This document shows positions 31,147-42,316 of a stretch of DNA of 64,000 nucleotides, piece after piece. This stretch comes from Alentia gelatinosa (taxonomy: Eukaryota > Annelida > Polychaeta > Phyllodocida > Polynoidae). The notes beneath the pieces were generated by a model. The model worked only from the letters and a program-made list of their open reading frames with translations. It searched no databases and was not told where the DNA came from. Within the stretch, counting starts at the first letter, position 1. Each line of letters starts with the position of its first letter. The translations under genes and the position numbers were made by a program. Where the stretch lies: NCBI GenBank assembly GCA_950022655.1, contig OX465584.1, positions 51,566,723 to 51,630,722 on the forward strand, read 5' to 3'.

Positions 31147-31465
31147 CGTAAAATCAATTGTTAAAAATCAGTCACACATGGTGCTCCGCGGATTGTTCTT
31201 TTGTATGTTTAATACATAACCTATTGTTGTAAGGTCGAGTGCGGGTCGAGTGTATATGTATAGCCGGCAAACCGTGCTGTGCCGGCTATGCCGGATCACC
31301 TCAAGGGATTATCCGATGTATTGTTCTCGACTCCATGGTAGGGCATTACTCAGTAAACACGACAGGTCGAACACATATAGGTGGTTTGAGTGTTTGAATA
31401 AACATTCAACATCAACCTTTGGTGTAATCATGTATACTTACCCCAACCGTTCAAGCGGTTAAGTT
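31147..31465. other. Unassigned segment between Gypsy 2 and the Polinton
   Basis: No ORF of note. It has a GC-rich hairpin (GCCGGCAAACCGTGCTGTGCCGGC near 31262-31285) and an AATAAA at 31397-31402. It may be a solo LTR or an outer part of a Polinton end, but it has no inverted partner beyond 45399. Confidence 0.35.
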
Positions 31466-31627
31466 GGGATTAGTTGAGTGTGAGTACATATGGGTGGGGT
31501 CATCCTTGAATGTTCCAGTACATATTTAGTGCTTGAGTACATATTAAATGCTACCCTGATGAGGGTGAATGTGCACATGACATACTAGCTAAGGTTCGAG
31601 TACACATTTTACGTGTACGTTTGGATA

Positions 31628-32313
31628 ATGACCGATTTTGTGAAGAAGATTACAAGGAATGAGTTATTCCTTAAACCAGCATCAACATTATGTATAAGCG
31701 GACCATCTAAGTGTGGTAAAACATTTTTCGTTATGAATATACTAAAGAGGAGACATGTGATGTACCAGAACGGTGATTACCCTAAAAAAATACTGTTCTG
31801 TTATTCTGTATACCAGAATGTGTACAAAAAGATAAGGAGCAAGATAAATGATATAGAATTTCATGAAGGTCTTCCTAATTCACATACTATAGACTCCTTT
31901 GTTAATAATGAACATTGTTTAATTGTACTTGATGATCTGATGAAGGAAGTAGTTAACATTTAGAGATTCAGAAACTGTTCACAGTGGGGTCTCACCATAG
32001 GGGTATTAGCGTGTATTTTATCTCTCAGAATATTTTTGAATCAGGGAAACATGCACGTACAATTTCTCTAAATACAGAGTATAATATCATATTTAAAAAT
32101 CCTAGAGATGGTGGACAGGTTTCAACTATCGCAAGGCAGATGGGGAAACAGTGTTCTTTAGCTATAATCGAAGCCTATAATGATATAACTCGAATGACCC
32201 CATATGGATATCTATTTCTGGATATGACTCAAAGTTGTGAGGACGGATTCAGGATCAGGACGAGAATATTTCCCGAGGAACGCTGTATCGTATATAAAGT
32301 GAAGAACTGGTGA
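31628..32313 (+). pseudogene. Polinton packaging ATPase, left copy (frameshifted)
   Basis: The first frame (31628-31963) has MTDFVKKITRNELF, then Walker A SGPSKCGKTFF (about 31700) and the Walker B strand CLIVLDDLM (about 31920). It stops at TAG just after. The second half is in another frame from 31984: GSHHRGISVYFISQN, the sensor-like region of the FtsK-HerA/A32-type packaging ATPases, to the end at 32313. These enzymes pump DNA into the capsid. The single shift between the halves is at about 31960-31975, and the same shift occurs in the copies at 44690-45237 and 45400-45796. Confidence 0.85.
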
Positions 32314-32332
32314 ATATCAGGTCATGTTTACC

Positions 32333-32655
32333 ATGGGTAGAGTAGACTCTACCGTTAACTTCCTCAAGTTTGTAGCATCCACATCATCTATAAAACAACG
32401 ACAGTGTGTGTTATGAACGGCATCAAGGGACCAGATTCTAGCTATAGCTGAGATAGTTATTAACGTGTTGGAAGGGATCATTAATGTGAGCGAAAGCACG
32501 TTGAAAGTACTGAAATCGTACAAGAAGATTCTACTAAAGTAGGTACAACGGGACAAAACAAATTAGCCTGGACTAAACGTACAGGGGCTGTAGTAAAAGC
32601 TGCAAAAGCTATAGCCTTACTTCTTAGAGAATTTAACTATATATGGAATAGATAG
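32333..32655 (+). pseudogene. Small conserved Polinton ORF, left copy
   Basis: Starts MGRVDSTVNFLKF and has a hydrophobic-amphipathic stretch (DQILAIAEIVINVLEGI, VSESTLKVL) and a basic tail ending before 32655. A stop after QCVL and a frameshift near 32540 break it. The right copy (42060-42311 plus 44651-44695) has the same protein without that stop, but a LINE splits it. Family and function are unknown. Size, helix content and position suggest a virion-associated or membrane-active protein, which is only a guess. Confidence 0.5.
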
Positions 32656-32661
32656 ATTATT

Positions 32662-33016
32662 ATGAGTTATACTGAAAAGTTAGTTGTTATACCGGAAGTA
32701 TTTTTTGAGAAACTAAAGCACTCATATAACACAAGCATGAAAGAGAAACAAGAGAAGGAGGAGGAGGAGTCAACTACTTATAGATCAACCACACTCTCAT
32801 CGCAACGTGAACAAGGTAGTGGAAATAATGTAATTGATACTGATACTGATATAATTTCAGATACAGATTCAGATACAGATACTGAGTATCCTCGTTTACC
32901 ATCACAACCTAAAGAATACTTGAAATTGTATAAGAAAAAAATAAAGAGTAAAAACATCACATCAAAAAAACCAAGCAGTGTCAAGCGGGTACACTATGAA
33001 GAATTGAGCAATATTT
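32662..33016 (+). CDS. Acidic Polinton ORF, left copy, truncated
   Basis: A 118-codon frame starting MSYTEKLVVIPEVFFEKLK. It is rich in serine, threonine and aspartate (a TDTDIISDTDSDTDTEY run) and ends in a KLYKKKIKSK basic stretch. The full-length version of about 167 residues is at 41517-42020 on the other strand. This copy stops soon after KRVHYEEL, where the inverted repeat ends and polB sequence starts. Function unknown. Confidence 0.6.
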
Positions 33017-34125
33017 ATGGAATATGACGGTTTATTAAAACCTCTTACTCCTGATGAATATGTTCCCTGTAAACATGATGAGGGACAGAGGTCTTTGACA
33101 GGAACCTGGGTTATAAGAGAGATAATGGTAACCCAGAAAAAAGGTGATAAGCTGGTTACCATACATGAAATATCCTATTTCAAAAACATTAGCGTGTATG
33201 ATACCCTGAATAAGTCTGGAGGACAGTTTTCTAACTACGTAGATTCCTTCTTAAAAATAAAACAAGAGTCTTCAGGTTGGCCTGAATGGTGTACTACCTC
33301 CGAGAGAAAGCAGGAGTATATTGATACATATTTTGAAAGGGAGGGTGTTCTTCTAGAACATAACAGAATTTCAAAAAACCCAGGTATAAGATCTTTAAGT
33401 AAACTCATGCTTAATTCTTTCTGGGGAGAATTTGGTCAAAGAGAGAACATGACTCAAACATTACATACAAGAGAAGCACAGGAGTACTCCAAAGTGATAT
33501 CCTCAGAAGGTGTCATCATTCAAGATATACAGTTAATGGGGGAGGAAGTAATTAGAGTGCAGTACAAACATCGTGAGGAGTTTGTACAACCATCTAAAAT
33601 GTAAATGTCATCATAGCTTCTTACACCACAACACATGCCCGTTTAAAATTATATGAACTTTTAGACAGTTTAGGTGAAAGAAATACAGATTCTGTAATTT
33701 TCCTCTCATCATCAACATCTGAAGACCCACCTCTGGGGGATTTCCTAGGTGGTTTAACAAATGAATTACCTAACAGTGACACATTTATTACAGAATTCCT
33801 CTCAACAGGACCTAAAAGTTACTGTTACCATGTTAACAATAAGGAATCCTCTCCAGTGTGTAAGGTGAAAGGTATCTGATTAAATTATAAAGCCAGTGCT
33901 GTTTTAAACCTGAATTCTCTGTTAAAACTCTATATATCAACAGTTACTGAAGGGTCTGAAAATAAAAACGGTGTTCCTACTTTAGAGGTCGACGGTGGTA
34001 ATGCTATCCTAAGAAACAAGTTTGATTCCACTATTTTCAATAAAACCTCAGTGAAGACCTTTCAATGTGTTTATTCTAAACGTATTGTATTTACTGATGG
34101 TACTACTCTGCCCTTTGGATATTAA
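33017..34125 (+). pseudogene. Protein-primed DNA polymerase B, C-terminal fragment
   Basis: The first frame (to 33604) contains QRSLTGTWVIREI, LKIKQESSGWPEWC and the motif B helix SLSKLMLNSFWGEFGQR (about 33395-33440). After a frameshift near 33598 comes ASYTTTHARLKLYELL and a motif C region (TDSVIF, about 33695), where residues expected before TDS are missing. It ends at TAA 34123-34125. The exonuclease domain and motif A are absent because the 5' end is replaced by the inverted repeat at 33005. Polinton PolB copies the element DNA from a protein primer. Confidence 0.85.
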
Positions 34126-34520
34126 CTATATCATTCATTTATTCCCGCAGGTATCCTGTAGCACTATAATGATAGAATCTACTAGAATGACTTGAGTGTA
34201 AGGTTGTTTGTTTGTTATCCTTTCTACATAGATGGGTACCGGAGGAGCAAAAACAACAACAATAACAACTCTGCAAGGATCACTGAAAATAACGATAATA
34301 AACAACACTCTCATCAGGACCTATCTAAATCTCCGAGCAGTCAACTACCATATCAAAACTTCTGTTCCACCACCTCCAGGGTTTTCTGTACCAACACCTA
34401 CCTTCCGTAAACCAAACACTTTTTCTAAATTCTTACTCACTACTCTACTATCAAATCCTCGTCCCACTAGAAGGTCTGTAAAGTTTGTACCTTTCGAACC
34501 TCCTGTCGTTTATAAACCAG

Positions 34521-35328
34521 GGAGCTGTTTCACTAGTAGTGGAGTGAAAGCGAGAGGTGAGACCGCAACAGTGGCCCCAACAGTGGCACCAACAGTGTCA
34601 ACCCCAAATTCACGTTTCATTAGTGGTCTCGCTGTTGAGGTGAGACCAACTCTCACTGTTGGCACAGGTCTTGCTATGCACACGCACTTGACGTTCAAAC
34701 TTATTCGTCGAGGGGCCGGGATCACGTGGAATTTCACCCCTTCCCTTAGGAATTAAGCAATGAAGTTTTTACACGAGTAAGGTATATATAAAACCTGTAA
34801 TTGTACTAAATATGAAGATAATCGGCCCCGCCGTTATGAAAATATCGGCGTTTGAATTTTGTCATAGCAAATACGAGCACAGACCGGCGGGAGACACAAA
34901 AGAATAGCCGAAACCCCGCCGCACTACGGAGGGAGTGAAAAAGAACAGCGACTAACACAATCGCACAGAGGGAGTAAAACGTTCAAACGCCGATTACTAC
35001 GGAACGGCGTGGCCGATTTCCTTCATATTTGGTACGATTATAGGCTATATATATGCCTTACTCTTGTTAAAATTTCATTGCTTAATTCTAATGAAAACTA
35101 TCTGTACACGTAACCAACGAGAGGGTCGACCCTCTCGCTTACAGCAGCTCCACAGTGGCACTAACAGCGAGAGCCACTGCGCTGATGAAACGGGTTCTGC
35201 CACTGTTGGTGCCGCTTGTGTCCCAAGTGCTGTTCACACTTGACTGCACCTTCTAATGAAACGCAAACTACCGCTTTGCTGCCACTGTTACAAACAGCGA
35301 GACTTATAGCTCCTAGTGAAACAGCCCC
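34521..35328. mobile_element. PIF/Harbinger-like MITE, copy 3
   Basis: Ends GGAGCTGTTTCACTAG and CTAGTGAAACAGCCCC. The left flank is CAG and the right flank CTG. It is 808 bp with long arms such as GGTATATATAAAACC and its inverse. It sits in the Polinton proline-rich ORF. Confidence 0.75.
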
Positions 35329-35364
35329 CTGTTCCTCAGTCTACTTTTACCAATACAACATCTG

Positions 35365-35959
35365 GGAGCTGTTTCACTATAGTAGTGGAGTGAAAGCGAG
35401 AGGTGAGACCACAACAGCGGCACCAACAGTGGCACCAACAGTGTCAATCCAAAATTTCCGTTTCATCAGTGGTCTCGCTATTGAGGTGAGCTTCCCGCCG
35501 GCCTCCGGGGGGAGACAAAAAGAGCCGCCGAAACCACGCCGCACTACGGAGGGAGTGAAAAAGAACAGCGACTAACGCAATCGCACAGAGGGAGTACAAA
35601 ATTCAATCGCCGATAACTTCGGAACGGCGTGGCCGTTTTTCTTCATATTTGGTACGATTATAGGCCATACGTATACCTTACTCGTGTGAAAATTTCATTG
35701 CTTAATTCTCATGGGAAGTGGGTGAGACTATTCTATACGCGTAACAAACGAGAGGGTAGACCCTCTCGCTTACAGCAGCTCCACAGTGGCACTAACAGCA
35801 AGACCCAATTTACTAGTGAAACGGTCACTGCCACTGTTGGTGCCGCTTGTGTCCCAGGTGCTGTTCACGCTTGACTGCACCTTCTAATGAAACGCAAACT
35901 GCCACTTTGCTGCCACTGTTACAAACAGCGAGACTTGTAGCTCCTAGTGAAACAGCCCC
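35365..35959. mobile_element. PIF/Harbinger-like MITE, copy 4
   Basis: Ends GGAGCTGTTTCACTAT and CTAGTGAAACAGCCCC, flanked on both sides by CTG (35362-35364, 35960-35962). It is 595 bp and lacks part of the arm present in copy 3. Only 36 bases separate it from copy 3. Confidence 0.75.
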
Positions 35960-36240
35960 CTGTTCCTCAGTCTATTCCTACACTTGTAGTACGACCTCTA
36001 CGACCTCAACCTACATTTTCACCTAAGTCCCCACCTCCACCTCAAATCCCAACCTCACCTAAGTTTCCACCTATCTTCACTTATTCTATACCATCCCATG
36101 TATTGTCACAGTTATCGCATGCGGACTAAGTGGTTTTACCTTATTATAAACCTGAAACTTTATGGGATCAGGGTATATCATTTAACGATCAGGTGACTCT
36201 ATCTGGTTATAAATCCGAACCTTCGTGGGTATAGTTAGTT

Positions 36241-36620
36241 AGTTAGTAGTTTAGAATATTATTACGTATAATTTTGCTTGAGTATATTTATAATATAAAA
36301 TGTTAGTAATGATTCAATGTATAGGTTACAGTTTATGTGTATGTTATAATCTATATATTTAGTATGCAAATAATAATAATAATAAAGGTATATGGATAAT
36401 ATACCTATATATTATATAAGGCTGGTTGTTGTGTTGTGTATTTCAAACTATATAAATATATGTTGTCAGTATATTATATATATTGGTTATGGTATGTATC
36501 TCTATATATCAGTTGTGATATGTATCTCTATGTCTATGTACAGTATAATATATTTATATGATACTGATTGTTGTATAAATTTGATAATGATGGTATTTAA
36601 TAAATGATTTAAAAAACAAT
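36241..36620. other. AT-rich noncoding stretch of the Polinton
   Basis: Repeated TATATAT and ATGTATCTCTATAT words. The convergent ends of the plus-strand and minus-strand genes meet in this region. No gene seen. Confidence 0.45.
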
Positions 36621-36624
36621 CCAG

Positions 36625-37462
36625 GGGGCCGTTTCACTAGTAGGGGGGTTAAAGCGAGAGGTAGGACTGCAACAGTGACACCAACAGTGAAACCAACAGT
36701 GTCAGGTTCAAATTCGCGTTTCATCAGTGGTCTCGCTGTTGAGGTGAGACCAACTCTCACTGTTGGCACAGGTCTCACTATGCACACCCGTTTGATGTTC
36801 GAATTTATTCATCTACGGGCCGGGATGAAGTGGAATTTCACCCCTTCCCATAGGAATTAAGCGATGAAACTTTAATACGAGTTAGGTATATATAACCTAT
36901 AATCGTACCAAATATGAAGAAGATCGGATGAAGCAATCGGCCGTTATCGGCGTTCGAATTTCGTCATTGAAAAACGTCTGCTCTGTTGGGCGCTGTTCTT
37001 TTTCACTCCCTCCGTAGTGCGGCAGGGTTTCGGTCGTTCTTTTTGTCTCCCCCCCGAGGCCGGCGGGACACTGGCCACCAGAGCAATATTTGCTATGGCA
37101 AAATTCAAACGCCGATATCTCCAGAACGGTTCGGCGGACTTTCTCCATATTTATTACGAGTATAGGTTATATGTATACCTTACCCGTGTAAATATTTCAT
37201 TGCCGAACTCTTACGGGAAGTATCCCCTACTCTGATATAAACAAAGGTCTAAACCCAACAGTGACATGGTCTACCCTGTCACTATTAGTGCCTCAACAGT
37301 GATAGGTACAGTGAGACCTAATTGTGTAGTGAAACGTATTCTCTCACTGTTGGTCTCACTCCTTACCGGACTCGCGTTCACGCTTGAATGCACCTTCTGA
37401 TGAAACGCAAACTATCACTGTGGTCTCACTATGGCAGCTTACCCTACTAGTGAAACGGCCCC
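36625..37462. mobile_element. PIF/Harbinger-like MITE, copy 5
   Basis: Ends GGGGCCGTTTCACTAG and CTAGTGAAACGGCCCC, with CAG on the left and CTG on the right. It is 838 bp and more diverged than the others (CCG instead of CTG in the end motif). Confidence 0.7.
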
Positions 37463-37577
37463 CTGGTTCACAATGTAATGTTTATTATAGTAATATTCTT
37501 ATACATGTTTATTATATTAATATTCTTATACAATGTACAATAATAATAACCTCATTATGATAGCTAAGAACTAGACA

Positions 37578-38970
37578 TCAGTTATTACAGTAGATAATGC
37601 ATGATATCAAATACAAACTATACAACATATATATAGCTCTAGTGTGATCTACTTTCAGTATGTGAGGGAATTTAGCATACAGTATGATAGATGCCGTTTC
37701 TGGTAATTTCTTTTCAAAATTAATTTCAATTTCAAAGTTACCCCGTTTGAATGTAAGCCAAGTCATCCCTTCATCTTTGTTTTTCACTTCGGTATAACCT
37801 TGGCAAAAGTCTTTTCTAGATATATAAACTCCTCCATTCTGTTCATTTACAATTCTCTCACGACCACACAGAGCCATGTAAGCATCTATATAATTTGATA
37901 TAAATGGTGAATTAATATCATCGCTATCAGGGAATTTGAGATGATACGCTACTGAAGGTATACTTTCATTATCAACAGAAACATTCACATAACGAACATT
38001 GTAATGTTTGAAGTTAAAAGGTTTTTTTTATAACATCCATTTACAGCTTCTTCAGACACCATCCCGATTACAAGTCGTGTAGGAACATTCCCTAAATAAA
38101 CATTATCAATCCTAAATTGGAGAAGACCTGCAGCCACAGAATATTTGTTTGCATCAGTTCTCATGTACTGATAAACTTTTTTTTCCGCATAACCTCTTGG
38201 TGACTTATATTCATCTCTCTAGTAGGTGTCACAATACAAACAGAGAGTGAAGCTTCGACTAGTTCTGTTTTAAACTTTTGTGAAGGTATTCCAGACATTA
38301 AATGGAATGACGTGTTGGACAGCCAAAATTTCAGTTTGACCTCTACACCATTCAATATATACTTATTCAGTGAGAAAACATCAATATATAGAGGACCCAT
38401 AAGGTCTATAACTCTACTTTCTTGTGTATACATACTTCTCTCCACTAAACCTGTATTTGTACCTTGAACGTCAGTACCGTCTAAAGGTGATATATCTTTT
38501 GAATACAATTGTGATAATAAGTGTGTGCATTTGGCTTCCTCACCAAAATTTAACAAGGTGTTCAGATATGCTTCATACGAGTAACAATCATTTGAAGAAG
38601 ATACAAGTTTATTCTGTAAATAAACATCTATTTGTGAGAATAAACTATGCATGAAGGTATTGACTGGACCAACTTTAGAAGCTTCAGGAATACTAGTTAT
38701 AGGTTCATCCTCCGAATTCTGTCGAGTTACAGGTTCTGGTGATGGTAGATTTGTACTGTCTTCCTGTAAAATCTTAACCTTCATTTTTAAATAAGTTCTT
38801 CTTAGATCAACAATTGGTTTCCTAAGTTCCTAAACTCCATACCAAAATCCCTATTCAACGGATTTTTTGGTTGGAAATCCACATATCTTACTTTTGTTAC
38901 CCCTACATCCACATCAGGTAATTGAAACTTCTTCTTCTTCTTCTTTTTCTTGCTGGCGAAATTTGGTCTT
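37578..38970 (-). pseudogene. Polinton major capsid protein
   Basis: Minus-strand pieces in order: an N-terminal FQPKNPLNRDFGMEF stretch near 38870; 38784-38161 with VGPVNTFMHSLFSQIDVYL, YSYEAYLNTLLNFGEEAK and LNGVEVKLKFW; an inter-frame part near 38120-38010 with VYLGNVPTRLVIGMV; and 37988-37578 with FISNYIDAYMALCG and FEIEINFEK. These are hallmarks of the double-jelly-roll capsid protein of Polintons. Frameshifts lie near 38805, 38165 and 38010. The protein would build the icosahedral shell. Confidence 0.85.
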
Positions 38971-39292
38971 ACCACCATTATACCTATTATTTCTATCTGG
39001 ACCTTATGAAGGATCACCTCAGATATTTTCTTACATAAATTTAATAAAACCAAACAGAAGTTGATTATAAACTCCCTAATACCTGATAAAAATATACGTT
39101 TAAAGTTTTCCTTATAACTGTCACGTTCCATGTCTTTACGAGAGTATATCCTTCTTGGTATACCGTTTCCTAATAGCTTTCCTTTTCTTGAAAGGTTTGC
39201 CTTCCTGCTTAATGTTAGTCAATGGCGTGTGTTTGCTTTTACCAGTTGAGATGTTTGGTGAGAGTGGTGTGTGCGGTGTTGTAGACTTCTTC
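38935..39292 (-). pseudogene. Basic small ORF upstream of the capsid gene
   Basis: From 39131 the minus-strand frame MERDSYKENFKRIFL has one hydrophobic helix (EFIINFCLVLLNL) and a run of eight lysines. Further upstream, to 39290, another frame is strongly basic (KPFKKRKAIRKRYTKKDIL). It is probably one small protein (minor virion or DNA-binding type) with frameshifts, further cut by the MITE at 39293-39629 from an upstream serine-rich part. No family assigned. Confidence 0.4.
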
Positions 39293-39629
39293 TTAACCCT
39301 TTAAGTACGCATGATGCCTGGAGGCATCACCACACTAAAGACGCATGATGCCTTGAGGCATCATTGTCCCAATATTAACAAAAATGTTTTAACAATAAAA
39401 TAATAGAGCAATATTCATGAAATCGTCAGAATATGTAGATATAACATCATATTTAGTATTTCTATTAAAAAGAAATAAAATATTTGTAATTATGTATCAT
39501 ATTTCATGATAACAACCTTGGATATCAGTTTTAACCATTATGTGCCCGTCCTCTAGCCAGACATACTGCCACCAGCACCCGTCCTTATGGGACTAGCTGG
39601 GCCCCAGGCAGCCGTCCTTAAAGGGTTAA
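39293..39629. mobile_element. piggyBac-like MITE (TTAA target), copy 2
   Basis: TTAA at 39293-39296 and 39626-39629 with inverted CCCTTTAA/TTAAAGGG ends. The body is similar to the copy at 1616-1954 but in the opposite orientation (GCATGATGCC palindromes on the left, GTGCCCGTCC on the right). No coding capacity. Confidence 0.8.
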
Positions 39630-39794
39630 GGGGTTACCTTCTGATGACGTCACAGGTATTCCCTTAACTTCTTCAGACGATGTCTCATTACATTTGTTTT
39701 CAGTAGATAGTGAGGATTTTGCTTGTTGTGTGACTTAATTTATATGTGTAGAGAAATCACAGGTAGAAGTAGAACATGTTTTTGTCTGGCACTG

Positions 39795-39971
39795 CTAACC
39801 ATGATTAACAATTAACAATCTATCACGTCCATTACCAAGCTCATGCGATCTAACAAGATGATGATTATGATTACCAATACTTGTTTCATCTAAACAATTA
39901 TTTAACATGTTTTGTGTAAATATTCTGGTAAGGTCATCAGCTTTAAGCGTCGCATACCTTTCCTTCTCCAT
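39795..39971 (-). CDS. Small Polinton ORF of unknown function
   Basis: A 58-residue minus-strand frame starting MEKERYATLKADDLTRIF, histidine-rich in the middle (GNHNHHLVRSHELG). It lies between the capsid and minor-capsid-like fragments. It may be part of a longer broken gene. Confidence 0.3.
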   Translation of the reverse strand: MEKERYATLKADDLTRIFTQNMLNNCLDETSIGNHNHHLVRSHELGNGRDRLLIVNHG

Positions 39972-40088
39972 CATGTATCTGTTTTAAATGTAGTACAGTA
40001 TAATACAGGTTTCGTTGACTGTGATATTTCTTCCTGTTTTAGCTGATTCAGAGCATCATTTTTTAGGGTAATAGTTATATCAGTAAAA

Positions 40089-40256
40089 TCAGTTCACCTC
40101 TGTTACATCCAAGTCATAAATACTCACATCGTAAACACCACAAAACCAATTCCGTCCTTGCAATATAACTCCCTGATGCAATTTCACAGTAAATTTTGCA
40201 ATAGTTTTTCCGGGAAAGCAGGATAAACTGTCTGAACTTCTCAGATACACATACAT
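40089..40256 (-). pseudogene. Minor-capsid (penton)-like N-terminal fragment
   Basis: A 55-residue minus-strand frame MYVYLRSSDSLSCFPGKT ... KLHQGVILQGRNWFCGVYDV. It resembles the N-terminal strand pattern (YLRSxDS, then a W/G-rich turn) of Polinton minor capsid proteins. The rest is not readable. Confidence 0.45.
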
Positions 40257-40415
40257 TGTGTGTGTGTGTGTACAAAACGGGAGTTTACCTTTATTTTATA
40301 GTGATACGTTTCCTTAATTTCTTATACAACTTATGATCAATCCATTTGTTACATTTATCAGGGTAATGCTCCCACTTGATAAAGTAATACCTTTTAACAC
40401 GAACCGTTTTCCTTT

Positions 40416-41506
40416 TCAAAACTTTCTCTTATGATAGAGTTCCTCCTTTGTGATGTGGGCTTTCCGTAGCTGATGTATGTAGAAAGTACCATTCACTATT
40501 TCTCCTTGCAAGTCTCTAACAGAATACACTCTTATTCTATCACGTACTGTGTGATTGTACACTTGAAATATTTCACCTGTCCAATTCAAGTCATAGTCTT
40601 TTGACAAGGGTGGTTTTATCTTGGTTAAATGCACATAATCACCGATATCGATATGTACTCTCCTAGGTAATTCCGCCGATCTCTCCATAGCCTTCTTCAA
40701 TTCCTTACGGGTTAATGTCTCGTATTGCTTTTGAAAAATTTCCTTCTTGTTTTTAAGATTGACGCTAGATGGTGTTACACCTATACTCGAGTGTACAGTG
40801 TTATTATAGGAGTGAGTAATCTCAACCAATACATTCAATCAATTGTATGTGTTGTTTGCGATCATGTATTTCATAATTTTACCTTTTATCATTTTTATAC
40901 ACCTCTCAGCATATGAAGCTTTACCATCGTTATATGCAATAAAATGTTTCACTTTGTATTTAGAGTATAGCTTTTTCATCTCAGTATTGATAAACTCTCC
41001 ACCTGCATCGGTTCTCATTTCCCTACACCGTCGTTCTTTCAAAACCAATTCCATAGCGGGTACCACATGGGTGTTGTGTTTTGATTTTACTAGTTGTGTG
41101 AACGCGTACCTACTGAAAATATCAATTACTAGTAAAACATATTTACATCCTTTGTTATATCTAGTGAATGGGTACAGGTTCATTAGATCTGCATCAAACA
41201 TATAATTTATACCTGTACTAGTTACTCTAGATCTTATAAAATGTTCTCTAGGCTGTACATGTAATGCATACATTGGGTTAGATAGTAAAATTCTCTCAGT
41301 TCCTTTTTTTATAGCATTCTTCGAATATATAAAGGTAATTTCCTCTTAACGCTCTCACTGACCCTCTGTATACCCGAATAACTCCCTGGTTCAGACAGAT
41401 TCAGGTATGATTCTTTCACAATTTGTTCCACTTCAGGGTTTATTCCATTTGATACATTGCTTATTCCTTCAATTATTTTATGGAATTTGGGTTCTTTACC
41501 CTCCAT
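40416..41506 (-). pseudogene. Polinton RVE integrase
   Basis: The minus-strand start (41506-41309) has an N-terminal helical segment with GSYSGIQRV. A short bridging frame follows, and then from 41273 the core: FDADLMNLYPF and VLLVIDIFSRYAF (first Asp near 41195), MRTDAGGEF (second Asp near 41010) and SYAERCIKM (Glu near 40905). The D-to-E spacing is 33 by my count. From 40838 there is VHSSIGVTPSS and a C-terminal SH3/chromo-like region (WTGEIFQVY). Breaks lie near 41300 and 40838. It would cut and join element ends, as in retroviral integrases. Confidence 0.85.
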
Positions 41507-41516
41507 ATTACATCTA

Positions 41517-42020
41517 TCATATCCCTACCCAACCTTTAGGTAGTGTTTTGGATGATGATGATGATGGTGAGGAATTCTTATCTTTAATTATACCACTTTT
41601 AAGAATACTCTTTAAATCTTTTTTACACACTTTTTTCTGTTGTTTCAACTTTATAGGTAATTGATCTCTTTCCTCAGCACTACTATCTGTTGAGTCTTCA
41701 TAATGTACCCGTTTAATATGGTTTGGTGGTTTCGATGTAGCGTTTATATCCCTTATTTTCTTCCTGTACGATTTCAAGTACTCTTTAGGTTGTAACGGTA
41801 AATGTGGGTGTTCTGTATGTGTATCTGAATCTGTACCTGTATCTGTAGTTATATCAATGTCGGTATCCTTTGCATCTTTTTCACTACCTTGCTCATGTTG
41901 TGGTGACTGTGTAGTTGAATCTGAATCCTTCGGTTTCTCTTTCATGTTCATATCATATGAGCTTTTGAGTTTCTCAAAGAATACTTTTGGTATACCAATC
42001 AGTTTTTCAGTGTAGCTCAT
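41517..42020 (-). CDS. Acidic Polinton ORF, right copy
   Basis: A 167-residue intact frame starting MSYTEKLIGIPKVFFEKLK. It has a D/T/S-rich centre, a basic stretch YRKKIRDI, KRVHYEDS, and a lysine/serine-rich C-terminus ending GWVGI. It is homologous to 32662-33016 on the other strand. Its first 110 residues belong to the inverted repeat and the rest is unique. No family is recognised; position next to integrase is constant within the element. Confidence 0.6.
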   Translation of the reverse strand: MSYTEKLIGIPKVFFEKLKSSYDMNMKEKPKDSDSTTQSPQHEQGSEKDAKDTDIDITTDTGTDSDTHTEHPHLPLQPKEYLKSYRKKIRDINATSKPPNHIKRVHYEDSTDSSAEERDQLPIKLKQQKKVCKKDLKSILKSGIIKDKNSSPSSSSSKTLPKGWVGI

Positions 42021-42059
42021 AACAATCTATTTACTCCAGATATAGTTAAATTCTCTTAG

Positions 42060-42311
42060 AAGTAAGGCTATAGGTTTGGCTGCTTTAACTACAGCTCCTC
42101 TACGTTTAGTCCAGGCTAATTTGTTTTGTCTTGCTGTACCTACTTTGCGAAGAGTCTACTTGTACAGTTTCAACACTCTCAATGTACTTTCGCTCACATT
42201 AACAATTCCTTCCAATACGTTGATAACTATCTCAGCTATAGCTAGAATCTGGTCCCTTGATGCTGTCAGTAGTAAACACTGACGTTGTTTTATAGATGTT
42301 GTAGAGGCAAC
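42060..42311 (-). pseudogene. Small conserved Polinton ORF, right copy (3' part)
   Basis: The minus-strand reading (SIKQRQCLLLTASRDQILAI, then VNVLEGIVNVSESTL) matches the left copy at 32333-32655. The 5' part (MGRVDLAINFLRF) is at 44695-44656, beyond the LINE inserted at 42317-44650. A frameshift follows near 42165. Confidence 0.5.
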
Positions 42312-42316
42312 AAACC

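Larger units (their letters stand above)
31466..33005. repeat. Left terminal inverted repeat of the Polinton
   Basis: It matches, in reverse complement, 45399-44651 and then 42311-about 41690, where a LINE interrupts the right copy. The first 200 bases show only two mismatches that I can see. The repeat includes the ATPase, a small conserved gene and the start of an acidic gene. Similarity stops near 33005, where polB sequence begins. Confidence 0.75.
34192..36240 (+). pseudogene. Proline-rich Polinton ORF split by two MITEs
   Basis: Pieces at about 34232-34517, 35332-35361 and 35963-36235 have the same proline/serine/threonine-rich character (SVPPPPGFSVPTPTF, SPKSPPPPQIPTSPKFPP). They are separated by the MITEs at 34521 and 35365. 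The word TTCCTCAGTCTA follows both MITEs, so the host sequence already had a short repeat. No family is recognised, and frameshifts are present. It may be a coat or fibre-like protein, but that is only a guess. Confidence 0.4.

Noticed and set aside
34192..34410. Plus-strand asparagine-rich 72-codon frame
   Set aside because: It overlaps the proline-rich frame in another phase and owes its asparagine run to a (CAA)n-like stretch; a shadow.
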